DNA of 64,000 nt from Rikenellaceae bacterium (GTDB lineage Bacteria > Bacteroidota > Bacteroidia > Bacteroidales > Rikenellaceae): positions 186,001-250,000 of the forward strand of contig CABJAJ010000001.1 of assembly GCA_902363575.1 (NCBI GenBank). Reading direction: 5' to 3'. The notes under the pieces were generated by a model, which searched no databases, was not told the origin of the DNA, and saw only the letters and a program-made list of their open reading frames with translations. The stretch's first letter is position 1. The number at the start of each line of letters is the position of its first letter. Positions 17,193 through 24,561 of the stretch are shown here, one piece after another. Made by a program: the position numbers and the translations under genes.

Positions 17193-17594
17193 TCAGAAGT
17201 GGGTTACGATTCGTGCCACGGCCGTCATCGCCACGCATCCGTCCGGGCGGGAGAGGGCGTCGGGCCGGACGGTCAGCCGCTCGACGGCGATCACGCGCTC
17301 GTCGCCGCTCAGCTCGGTGAACAGGTCGATCAGCTGCTCCTCCATGCGGCACCTTTCGGCCTGTTCCGCGTCGGGGGTCAGTCGGTGGCCGTGCCGCATC
17401 AGCCGCACGGAGGCTTCGTAAACGGCGGTGCCGTGGCTGCGCCCGTCCGACGAGAGGAGTTTCATGGGCGACAGCCAGGCCGCGGGGTAAGCGGCGACGG
17501 TTTGCGGCATCCGGTCGTCGCTGCCCGTGTAAACGGTGTACCCTCTGCGGCCGGCGGCCGCGCGAAGCACACCCGAAAGGTGCGAATGATTCAT
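17193..17594 (-). CDS. Small first protein of the phage island
   Basis: 133 residues from MNHSHLSGVLR at 17594. An ATG at 17693 would add 33 residues; the added stretch is AT-rich and contains repeated 9-mers, so I prefer the shorter form. The predicted transcription start near 17716 allows both. Unknown function; soluble alpha/beta with a LMRHGHRLTPDAEQAERCRMEEQLIDLF helix. A tail-completion or neck protein is a guess based on size and position. Confidence 0.5.
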   Translation of the reverse strand: MNHSHLSGVLRAAAGRRGYTVYTGSDDRMPQTVAAYPAAWLSPMKLLSSDGRSHGTAVYEASVRLMRHGHRLTPDAEQAERCRMEEQLIDLFTELSGDERVIAVERLTVRPDALSRPDGCVAMTAVARIVTHF

Positions 17595-17601
17595 ACGAAA
17601 T

Positions 17602-17694
17602 TGTTGATAAAATGTGGACAGATGAAAATAACTCCGCTTATCGTCGCGGTTTATAGCTCGTTGCGGATGTTGATAAGCGGGCGGGTTATGCACA
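17602..17694. other. Cluster of DnaA-box-like 9-mers
   Basis: TGTTGATAA occurs at 17602-17610 and 17668-17676 (one mismatch from the DnaA box), TTATGCACA at 17686-17694 (one mismatch) and TGTGGACAG at 17613-17621 (looser). They lie in the leader of the phage island between two divergent gene blocks. An origin, a phage regulatory region or chance are all possible. Confidence 0.3.
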
Positions 17695-17722
17695 ATCCGA
17701 TGTCGATAACCCGGTGACGGAG

Positions 17723-17754
17723 CAAATATACCACCCGCCGTACCCCCTTGTCAA
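17723..17754 (-). promoter_or_regulatory. Promoter of the phage-like island
   Basis: On the minus strand a TTGACA-like -33 (TTG at 17752-17754) and a -7 box TATATTTG (17723-17730) are 21 bases apart. It is the only promoter I see for the eight-gene island and looks strong, with no obvious operator. Confidence 0.65.
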
Positions 17755-17845
17755 GTTTTGCCTCGAAAATCTTGCTCTCCGTCTTTTCGGAGCAGGAAAA
17801 GCGGCTGTTTTACAAAAACATGCGAAATAAATGCGAAATCCGGAA

Positions 17846-17885
17846 CGGGATTTGAGCGATAATCCCGAATAAAATGTTAATTTTG
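17846..17885 (+). promoter_or_regulatory. mqnA promoter with an overlapping inverted repeat
   Basis: The -7 box TAATTTTG (17878-17885) lies 45 bases before the mqnA ATG; a TTTG at 17851-17854 could be the -33 with a long spacer. A perfect 7-bp inverted repeat, CGGGATT (17846-17852) with AATCCCG (17861-17867), covers that -33 region and could be an operator. Confidence 0.5.
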
Positions 17886-17929
17886 CCCTGTCAAAGCGAA
17901 CTTCGGACAAACTCTCTTAATCATGGACG

Positions 17930-18700
17930 ATGGCCTTAGATGCACGTATAGCGGCTGTGTCGTATCTCAATACGATACCGTTCATCTATGGTATCGAGCA
18001 CGCGGATGATCTGCGTGCCCGTCTGTTGCTCGCTCCCCCCTCGCAATGCGCTGAAAATTATCGCTCCGGCCGGGCCGACATCGCTCTGCTGCCGGCGGCT
18101 GCCGTGCCCTCGCTCCGCTCGACCGAGGTCATCACCTCCTACTGCATCGGAGCCGTGGGACCCGTGCGCACGGTGGTGCTCGTAAGTCCGACCCCCGTGT
18201 CGGAGGTGCGCCGCGTCTTTCTGGACGCCCATTCCCTTACGTCGGTGCAACTGACGGGCTACCTGGCCGCCCACCGCTGGAAAATCGCTCCCGAATGGTT
18301 CGCCATGAGCGACTATGCGCAGCTCGAACATGCGGCACCCGGGGATGCCTTCCTGCTTATCGGGGACAAGGTTTTCGATTACGAGGGGCGTTTTCCTTTC
18401 GTTTACGACCTGGCCGCCGAGTGGCAGGCCCTGACGGGGCTGCCCTTCGCCTTCGCCCTCTGGGTCGCCCGTAAGGGTACGCCTTACGAGCTGATCGAAG
18501 CGTTGGGCCACGCCCTCACGTTCGGGGTGGAACACACCTACGAGGCCGTGCTCGAATACGGCTTCGACCGCAAGCCTTACGACGCTTACGCCTACCTCAC
18601 GCGCAACATCGACTACCTTTACGACAACCAGAAGCAGAAAGCCCTGCGTAAATTTTGGGACGCCGGCCTGAAGGTCTCGCCGCGCGTCAATCCCGGCTGA
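17930..18700 (+). CDS. mqnA: Chorismate dehydratase of the futalosine menaquinone pathway
   Basis: 256 residues. AAVSYLNTIPFIYGIEH at the N-terminus, ADIALLPAAAVPSL, and the C-terminal FGVEHTYEAVLEYGF and YLTRNIDYLYD are typical of MqnA, a periplasmic-binding-protein-like enzyme that works in the cytoplasm. It dehydrates chorismate to 3-enolpyruvylbenzoate, the first step of the futalosine route. mqnE lies at 39.9-41.0 kb, and an MqnX-like amidohydrolase at 29.8-30.9 kb. It is monocistronic or first of a short unit. The ATG at 17930 is chosen over an out-of-frame ATG at 17923. Confidence 0.92.
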   Translation: MALDARIAAVSYLNTIPFIYGIEHADDLRARLLLAPPSQCAENYRSGRADIALLPAAAVPSLRSTEVITSYCIGAVGPVRTVVLVSPTPVSEVRRVFLDAHSLTSVQLTGYLAAHRWKIAPEWFAMSDYAQLEHAAPGDAFLLIGDKVFDYEGRFPFVYDLAAEWQALTGLPFAFALWVARKGTPYELIEALGHALTFGVEHTYEAVLEYGFDRKPYDAYAYLTRNIDYLYDNQKQKALRKFWDAGLKVSPRVNPG

Positions 18701-18710
18701 AGAGCCTGAC

Positions 18711-18726
18711 GCGGGCCGGGGCCCGC
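18711..18726 (+). terminator. Possible weak terminator hairpin after mqnA
   Basis: A GC-only inverted repeat (GCGGGC at 18711-18716 with GCCCGC at 18721-18726) lies just after the mqnA stop. It has a short T-poor tail (CTCTTGTC), so termination is uncertain. Confidence 0.35.
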
Positions 18727-18769
18727 CTCTTGTCGAACGATGTTTCACTTTAAGCACAGGAGGGTGCCT

Positions 18770-19723
18770 ATGATTACGATTTATCTCAAACAATACAACA
18801 AGATCATCCGCAACGCCGACACGTCGCTCTTCGACGAATTGGGTTACGACGATATCCTGTGGATCGACATGCTGCTGCCGACGATCAAGGAGCAGAAGGC
18901 GGTCGAGAATTTCATGGAGATCAACCTCCAGACCAAGCAGCAGGTCGAGGAGATCGAGTCCACCTCGAAATACTCCGAGACGGAGAACGCCATCATCTCC
19001 AACTCCAACTTTTTCGTCCCCACGGGCGAGAGCTTCATCATCGAACCCGTGTCGTTCATCATCTCCAACGAAGGTGTGCTGGTCTCGGTGCGCAGCGCCG
19101 AGTTCCGCACTTTCCGCGAAACCGAGAAACGGTTGCAGATGAACTACCGGAGCTACTCCACGGGCTACCACATCTTCATCACGCTGCTCGAGGTGCGCAT
19201 CGACTTCGACGCCGACATGGTCGAGCTGATCGCCAAGCAGGTCGCCTCGCTGAGCAAGGACATGAACTCGGAAGATGCGATCGACAAGCAGGTGATCCAC
19301 CGCATCAACGCCTTGCAGGAGAGCACCATGTTGCTGCGCGAAAACATCTTCGACCGGCAGCGCGTGCTCTCGGGCATCCTGCGCAGCGAGCGCTTCCCCA
19401 ACGACATCTATCCGCGGCTGCAACTGATGATTAAGGACGTCAATTCGCTCATCAACCACGCCGATTTCAGTTTCCAGCGTCTGGACTACATCCAGGACGC
19501 CGCGCTGGGGCTCATCAACATCGAGCAGAATGAGATCGTCAAGATCTTCTCGGTGGCCGCCGTGATCTTCATGCCCGCGACCCTGATTGCCAGCATCTAC
19601 GGCATGAACTTTTCGATCATGCCCGAGGTGCACTGGCGCTACGGATACCTCTTCGCCATTGCGCTGATGATCCTCTGCTCGGGCCTCACCATCTGGTTCT
19701 TCCGCTTCAAAAAGTGGCTTTGA
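18770..19723 (+). CDS. corA: CorA-family magnesium/cobalt transporter
   Basis: 317 residues from the ATG at 18770. A soluble alpha/beta N-terminal domain, a long helix, and two C-terminal membrane spans with the signature YGMNF (about residue 278) between them mark the CorA Mg2+ channel family. The start is set by AGGAGG at 18758-18763, six bases upstream, a strong Shine-Dalgarno that is rare in this phylum; an ATG at 18740 would add ten residues. A hairpin follows the stop. It stands alone between mqnA and the flippase gene. Confidence 0.92.
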   Translation: MITIYLKQYNKIIRNADTSLFDELGYDDILWIDMLLPTIKEQKAVENFMEINLQTKQQVEEIESTSKYSETENAIISNSNFFVPTGESFIIEPVSFIISNEGVLVSVRSAEFRTFRETEKRLQMNYRSYSTGYHIFITLLEVRIDFDADMVELIAKQVASLSKDMNSEDAIDKQVIHRINALQESTMLLRENIFDRQRVLSGILRSERFPNDIYPRLQLMIKDVNSLINHADFSFQRLDYIQDAALGLINIEQNEIVKIFSVAAVIFMPATLIASIYGMNFSIMPEVHWRYGYLFAIALMILCSGLTIWFFRFKKWL

Positions 19724-19729
19724 GCCAAA

Positions 19730-19752
19730 GGGAGCGGCTTTGTGCCGCTCCC
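19730..19752 (+). terminator. Hairpin after corA
   Basis: A perfect 9-bp stem GGGAGCGGC/GCCGCTCCC with a 5-base loop begins 7 bases after the corA stop. No T-tract follows, so it may stabilise the 3' end rather than terminate. Confidence 0.5.
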
Positions 19753-19796
19753 CGCCATGCGGCTGCACGGGGCGCCTGAGCCGTTCCGCGGCCGTC

Positions 19797-20083
19797 GGTT
19801 TCCCGTCGCGGGCTCTTGTCCCTCTTTTCCCGCAGGCTTCCGCCTGCTTGTTCCATTGCCGCCCTCACCCGTCCGTCGGTTTCCCGTCACGGGGTCTCTT
19901 GTCCCTTTTTTCCTGCACCCCCCCCTCACCCCTCCTCCGGTTTCCCGACCGCCTGTTTCTGCCTGCTGCCCTCCCGCCGGTTTCCCCTACGCTTCCCGGC
20001 CCGTTTGTTTTTCGTCCGTCCGTTCCCGCTGCCGGTGCTTTCTCTGCGGATTCCGTCCGCCTTTTTCCCGCTCCGGTTTCCCG
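19797..20083 (+). repeat. Pyrimidine-rich intergenic tract with dispersed GGTTTCCCG repeats
   Basis: The 530 bases between corA and the flippase gene hold no credible gene. From about 19790 to 20200 the plus strand is dominated by C and T. The 9-mer GGTTTCCCG occurs at 19797, 19878, 19939 and 20075, with a variant (GGTTTCCCC) at 19979. The first two copies sit in longer similar stretches ending CTCTTGTCCC. The open frames through this tract are low-complexity and rejected as coding. Confidence 0.6.
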
Positions 20084-20228
20084 GCCCGCTGCTTTCTGCC
20101 CGCAGTCTCCTGCCCGCCGGGTTGCAACTACTCCGTTCGATTCGGCCCCTCCCGTTCGTCCTTTTCCGCCGCGCGATCCGCCGCGAACAAATCTCTTCCC
20201 GCAGGGCCGTTTTCATGCGGAAATTTCG

Positions 20229-20236
20229 TACATTTG
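20229..20236 (+). promoter_or_regulatory. -7 box of the flippase gene
   Basis: TACATTTG matches TAnnTTTG and lies 18 bases before the ATG at 20255, directly after the pyrimidine-rich tract. This supports 20255 as the start rather than the much longer upstream open frame. Confidence 0.55.
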
Positions 20237-20254
20237 CAGGTTATACGACCTTTT

Positions 20255-21724
20255 ATGCTCGAGAAGCTGGCCAAACAAACCGCCGTGTACGGCATCAGCA
20301 CCATTGCGGTGCGGTTCCTGAACTACCTGCTCACGCCCTATTTCACGCGCGTGTTCGGTCAGGAGACCTATGGTGTCATGGTGGATGTCTATGCCCTGAT
20401 CCCGTTCGCGCTGGTGCTGCTCTCGATGGGTATGGAGTCGGGTTACTTCCGCTTCGCCACGCGGGCCGAGCAGGCCGGCGGCGATGTGGCGCTGGGTAAG
20501 CGGCGGCTTTTCGCCACCACCTGGGGCTTCACCTCGCTGGCTGCGCTGCTCTTTTTCGCCGTTGTCGCGCTGCTGCGCCATCCGATCGCCCGGGCGATGG
20601 GAGCGGCTTATACCGGCCATGCCGATTACGTCGTCTGGGTCGGGCTCATCATTCTGTTCGACGTGCTGGCTATCATCCCCTTTTCGCGCCTGCGCGAACA
20701 GGGCCGGGCCCTGACCTATGTTGCGCTGCGGGCTGCGGGCGTGGGGGTGAACGTGGCGCTGGCTTTCTCGTTCGGCCTGGCGGGGCTCTATGCCACTCCG
20801 TTCGGAGTGGGGTGGGCCTTCGTGGCCAACCTGGCCGGAAGCGTTGTCACGTGGCTGCTGATCCTGCGGACCACCGACCGGGTCGTGCCGCGAATCGACC
20901 CCCGGCTGCTGGCTGCGGTGCTCGTCTATTCGCTGCCGCTGCTGGTGAGCGGCATCGCGGGCACGGCCAACGAGTTTCTCGACCGGCAGATGATTAAGTA
21001 CCTGGTACCCGAGGGCGCGATGGCGCAGTTGGGGGTGTACGGGGCCATCACCAAGATCGCCGTTGTGATGGTGCTCTTCACGCAGATGTACCGGCTGGCC
21101 GCCGAACCGTTCTTCCTCTCGAATTTCCGCAAAACCGATTTCGTGGCGATGAACGCCGCGGCGCTCAAGTACTTCGTCATGGCCTCCATGGTGATCTTCC
21201 TGCTGATCGCCATGTTCCGCGACGCATTCGCCCTGATCGTGGGCCCGCAGTTCCGCGAGGGGATCTTTATCCTGCCGATCGTGCTCGGCGCCAACGTGCT
21301 GAGCGGCGTGTGGCTCAACCTCTCGTTCTGGTACAAGCGCGAGGAGCGTACGTCGCTGGCCATGGTGGTCACCTTCACGGGGCTTCTGTTCGCCGTGGGA
21401 TGCAACGTGGCTTTTGTGCCCCGGTGGGGATACTACGGAGCGGCCTGGGCCCGTTTTGTCAGTGAAGCTGCGATGGTTGCCGTAAGTTTCTACCTCAACC
21501 GCCGCTTTTTCCCCACGCCCTACCCCGTGCGGCGCATCGCCGAGCTGGTGGCGGTCGCTCTGGCGGCCTACTTCGCAAGCGGCCTGCTGGCCCGGTGGGT
21601 GTCGTGCGTGGGGCTGCAATACGTGTTTAACCTGGCGTTGCTGGGAGGATACCTCTGCTACGTCGTCCGCCGCGAGCGGATCGACGTGAGAGCCCTCGTC
21701 CGGGCGGCGCTCAAACGAGGATAG
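20255..21724 (+). CDS. Polysaccharide-biosynthesis / MOP-superfamily flippase (Wzx/MATE-like)
   Basis: 489 residues with about 14 hydrophobic spans, opening MLEKLAKQTAVYGISTIAVRFLNYLLTPYF and with FSRLREQGRALTYV and NEFLDRQMIKYLVPEG inside. This pattern is typical of lipid-linked oligosaccharide flippases in Bacteroidota, often placed next to housekeeping genes. The substrate is unknown; no glycan locus surrounds it. The start follows a good -7 box. It is followed after 1 base by a small membrane protein gene. Confidence 0.88.
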   Translation: MLEKLAKQTAVYGISTIAVRFLNYLLTPYFTRVFGQETYGVMVDVYALIPFALVLLSMGMESGYFRFATRAEQAGGDVALGKRRLFATTWGFTSLAALLFFAVVALLRHPIARAMGAAYTGHADYVVWVGLIILFDVLAIIPFSRLREQGRALTYVALRAAGVGVNVALAFSFGLAGLYATPFGVGWAFVANLAGSVVTWLLILRTTDRVVPRIDPRLLAAVLVYSLPLLVSGIAGTANEFLDRQMIKYLVPEGAMAQLGVYGAITKIAVVMVLFTQMYRLAAEPFFLSNFRKTDFVAMNAAALKYFVMASMVIFLLIAMFRDAFALIVGPQFREGIFILPIVLGANVLSGVWLNLSFWYKREERTSLAMVVTFTGLLFAVGCNVAFVPRWGYYGAAWARFVSEAAMVAVSFYLNRRFFPTPYPVRRIAELVAVALAAYFASGLLARWVSCVGLQYVFNLALLGGYLCYVVRRERIDVRALVRAALKRG

Positions 21725-21725
21725 G

Positions 21726-21926
21726 ATGGCAGACAAACGAATGATGGAGAAATGGGCCGTCTATGCCCTGACGATCGTGACCTTCGCCTGTGCGGTGTGG
21801 GTCATCACCTGGCAGCGGAGCACGAACCGAACCCTCGCGCTGGTGCTCTGCTACGGGGTGCTTGTGGCCGTCGCCGTCGTGCAGAGCGTGCGTCGCTCGC
21901 GCGCCAAACGCAAAACCAAGAAATAA
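21726..21926 (+). CDS. Small two-span membrane protein
   Basis: 66 residues with two hydrophobic segments (about 9-28 and 36-54) and a strongly basic C-terminus (RRSRAKRKTKK) that should face the cytoplasm. No family recognised. It begins 1 base after the flippase stop and ends 10 bases before holB, so it is co-transcribed with both. Its tight placement supports it as a real gene. Confidence 0.7.
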   Translation: MADKRMMEKWAVYALTIVTFACAVWVITWQRSTNRTLALVLCYGVLVAVAVVQSVRRSRAKRKTKK

Positions 21927-21936
21927 GAGTGGAGAG

Positions 21937-23082
21937 ATGCGGTTTGCCGACATCATAGGACAGCAGGCGCTCAGGGCGCGGCTCGCGGAGTGCATCGACC
22001 GGGGGCGCGTGAGCCATGCCCAGCTCTTCGCGGGCCCGGCCGGTGCCGGCGCGCTCCCGCTGGCTGTGGCCTATGTGCAGTACCTCAACTGCACCGACCG
22101 CCGCGACGGGGACTCCTGCGGACGCTGCGCCAACTGCGTGCAGATCGCCCAGCTCGCGCATCCCGACCTGCATTTCGTCTTTCCCGTGAACCGGCAGGGC
22201 AAGAAGTCGGGCGAGGCGGTGCGCAGCGACGAATTCCTTCCGCTCTGGCGGAGCCTCTTCGCCGAGACGGGCGGATATTTCGGCCCCCGGCAGTGGTACG
22301 ACCGCCTCGATCTGGGCCGCACGCTGCGGGGCATGATCTCCGCGCGCGAGGCCGACGAGGTGATCCGCAAACTCTCGTTCAAGAGTTACGAATCCGCCTA
22401 CAAGAGTGTGATCCTGTGGCTGCCGGAAACCATGAACGAAGAGGCCGCCAACAAACTGCTGAAAATCCTGGAGGAGCCCTGGGACAAAACCCTTTTCCTG
22501 CTGGTCTGCGAACAACCCGAGCGGCTGCTCGAAACAATCCGCTCCCGCACGCAGGAGGTGGCCGTTCCTCCTTTGGACGGGCCGACCCTCGAAGGGGAAG
22601 CCCTCCGGCACGGGGTCGCCGACTCCGGAAAAGCCCGGACGCTGGCCCGCCTGAGCGGGGGCGACGCGATCCGCCTTGCGCAGCTCGTCTCGGGCGAGGG
22701 CGACGAGCAGCGGCGCGACGACTTCGCCCTGTTCTGCAGCCTGATGCGCCTGAGCTACAACGACCGCCACCTGGAGCTCATCGGCTGGGCCGAGGATGCG
22801 GCGCAGCTCACGCGCGAACAGCAGCGGGCCCTGCTGCTCGACACGGCGCGCCTGCTGCGCGAAAGTTACGTCCTGCATGCGGGCGTGCCGGACATCTGCT
22901 ACCTTTGGGGCGAGGAGGCGGATTTCTGTCGCAAATTCGCCCCCTTCATCGGCAACGACAACATCGAACCGCTGCTTGCCGAGATCGAAACGGCCCTGGC
23001 ACAAATATCGCAGAACGGAAACCCTACCATCGTATTCACCCACTTCGCCCTGAGCGTAAGTAAAATGATTAACAAACGCTGA
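21937..23082 (+). CDS. holB: DNA polymerase III delta-prime-like clamp-loader subunit
   Basis: 381 residues from the ATG at 21937, with GGAGAG just upstream. MRFADIIGQQALRARL followed by SHAQLFAGPAGAGALPLA is the delta-prime AAA+ N-terminus. A zinc-type cluster CTDRRDGDSCGRCANC follows, then LPETMNEEAANKLLKILEEP and SRTQEV. The Walker A loop reads GPAGAGALPLA without the usual GK(S/T), so the subunit probably does not hydrolyse ATP, as is normal for delta-prime. It is followed after 1 base by folK. Confidence 0.9.
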   Translation: MRFADIIGQQALRARLAECIDRGRVSHAQLFAGPAGAGALPLAVAYVQYLNCTDRRDGDSCGRCANCVQIAQLAHPDLHFVFPVNRQGKKSGEAVRSDEFLPLWRSLFAETGGYFGPRQWYDRLDLGRTLRGMISAREADEVIRKLSFKSYESAYKSVILWLPETMNEEAANKLLKILEEPWDKTLFLLVCEQPERLLETIRSRTQEVAVPPLDGPTLEGEALRHGVADSGKARTLARLSGGDAIRLAQLVSGEGDEQRRDDFALFCSLMRLSYNDRHLELIGWAEDAAQLTREQQRALLLDTARLLRESYVLHAGVPDICYLWGEEADFCRKFAPFIGNDNIEPLLAEIETALAQISQNGNPTIVFTHFALSVSKMINKR

Positions 23083-23083
23083 T

Positions 23084-23611
23084 ATGGCACGAGTCATCCT
23101 ACTGACGGGCGGCAACCTGGGCGACGTGAAGAGTCGCCTGCAATGCGCACAGCAGCAGATCAACGAGCAGATCGGCCCTGTGCTCCGCTGCTCGCACCGC
23201 TATGAAAGCCGTCCCTGGGGCTTCGACGCGGAGACCCTTTTCTCCAACCAGGTGCTCGAAGCCGACACCGACCTTTCGCCCGACGAGGTGCTCGACGCTG
23301 TCGGACGCATCGAGGTCGCCCTGGGCCGCGACCGCGCCGCCGAGCAGGCCGAGCGCGAACGCACGGGAGCTCGTTACGCCTCGCGCACGATCGACATCGA
23401 CGTGCTCTTCTACGACGACCGGGTGATTGACACCCCGCGCCTTTGCGTGCCCCATCCCCGCATCGGGGAGCGGGAGTTCGTGCTGGTGCCGCTTTGCGAG
23501 GTGATGCGCGAGAGGCGGCATCCCCTCACGGGCCTCACCGCCGCCGAGATGCTCGAAGCGCTCCGACAGAAAAACCGAAAGCCATGCGACGACGAATCCC
23601 GTTTATCGTGA
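23084..23611 (+). CDS. folK: 2-amino-4-hydroxy-6-hydroxymethyldihydropteridine pyrophosphokinase (HPPK)
   Basis: 175 residues. LLTGGNLGDVKSRL at the start, SRPWGFDAETLFSNQV, and the magnesium/substrate segment RTIDIDVLFYDD with PHPRIGEREFVLVPL are all HPPK hallmarks. It transfers pyrophosphate from ATP to the pterin in folate synthesis. It follows holB by 1 base. Its last 28 bases overlap the start of a lipoprotein gene in another frame. Confidence 0.96.
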   Translation: MARVILLTGGNLGDVKSRLQCAQQQINEQIGPVLRCSHRYESRPWGFDAETLFSNQVLEADTDLSPDEVLDAVGRIEVALGRDRAAEQAERERTGARYASRTIDIDVLFYDDRVIDTPRLCVPHPRIGEREFVLVPLCEVMRERRHPLTGLTAAEMLEALRQKNRKPCDDESRLS

Positions 23612-24561
23612 GTCTGGTCCTGGTGACCGTGCTGCTTGCGGGCTGTTTCAAAAAGGTTCGCTATGAAACCACCTATGTGCTCGAGCCGTGGGTCGAGCTA
23701 ACCTCCGGCGGCGAAAAGGTCGCCTACCTGTGGGATACGATCCGCTGCTACGCCTTCCCGACCGATACGACCGACTGGACGGTCGCCTCCTACCAGGATG
23801 CGCTCGACGGGGTGGTTACCTCCCTGCGCACGGGCGAACGCCTTGCTCAGCCGATGGCCTCCGGCGAGCCGTACCGGATGGACGGCAACGAAAACTGGCT
23901 CGCCATGACCGTTTCGGGTCCTTCGGTGATGATCGTGGCCGTGGATACCTACAACCGGCTCTACGGCTTCCGCCAGCAGGGGCTCGGCGCCAACCTGTCC
24001 CAGATGTACGTGCAGATGACCTTCCGCCCCTGGAAGCGGGCCCGCACCTATACGGACGGCGACTGGCTGATGTTCAACGAATTTTACGATCCGTCGGTGG
24101 AGCTGATCGTGCGGCCGCTGCTCCAGGCCGAAGAGACGTCCGCCGCCGAGCCCTGCCCCGGCGTGGTCACGAGCCTCTTCTATGCCGAAGCCGGCGCGTG
24201 GACGGTCGGCAGCTATGCCGACGCCCGCGCGGGGGTGATTACCTCGGCCGACGGCACCCGGCGTACCGACCCCGACGCGCGGGGCGTGCTGATGGACGAG
24301 GGAACCGACCAGTTGTGGCTGTCGATGTGGCTCCGGCCCGAAAACGGTGCGGAAAACGTGGTGCTGATCGCTGCCGACACGGTAAACCGGCTCTACGGAT
24401 TCTGCGATCTGGAGGTCTCCGACCAGAAGCCCTACGTCAGCTATGCAGTGACTTTCTGCCCGTGGCGCGAAGAGTACAGCTACCGGGAGAGCGGCTGGAC
24501 GATGCGCAACGACCGTTATGCCTCCGCCTCCGCCCGTCCGCAAAATCGCTACGCAAGATGA
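23584..24561 (+). CDS. Lipoprotein made of two similar halves, function unknown
   Basis: 325 residues. A signal sequence ends in the lipobox LLAGC (Cys20). The body is an internal duplication: residues ~57-160 (WTVASYQDAL, NRLYGFRQ, MTFRPWKR, FNEFY) match ~208-312 (WTVGSYADAR, NRLYGFCD, VTFCPWRE, RNDRY). Each half looks like a beta-sandwich. No family name is certain. It overlaps folK by 28 bases and the next gene by four (ATGA), so it is translated with them. It is probably anchored at the outer membrane. Confidence 0.78.
   Translation: MRRRIPFIVSLVLVTVLLAGCFKKVRYETTYVLEPWVELTSGGEKVAYLWDTIRCYAFPTDTTDWTVASYQDALDGVVTSLRTGERLAQPMASGEPYRMDGNENWLAMTVSGPSVMIVAVDTYNRLYGFRQQGLGANLSQMYVQMTFRPWKRARTYTDGDWLMFNEFYDPSVELIVRPLLQAEETSAAEPCPGVVTSLFYAEAGAWTVGSYADARAGVITSADGTRRTDPDARGVLMDEGTDQLWLSMWLRPENGAENVVLIAADTVNRLYGFCDLEVSDQKPYVSYAVTFCPWREEYSYRESGWTMRNDRYASASARPQNRYAR

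Noticed and set aside
19742-20254. Possible N-terminal extension of the flippase
   Set aside because: Pro/Phe/Arg low-complexity translation of the pyrimidine tract; a -7 box at 20229 places transcription start after it.
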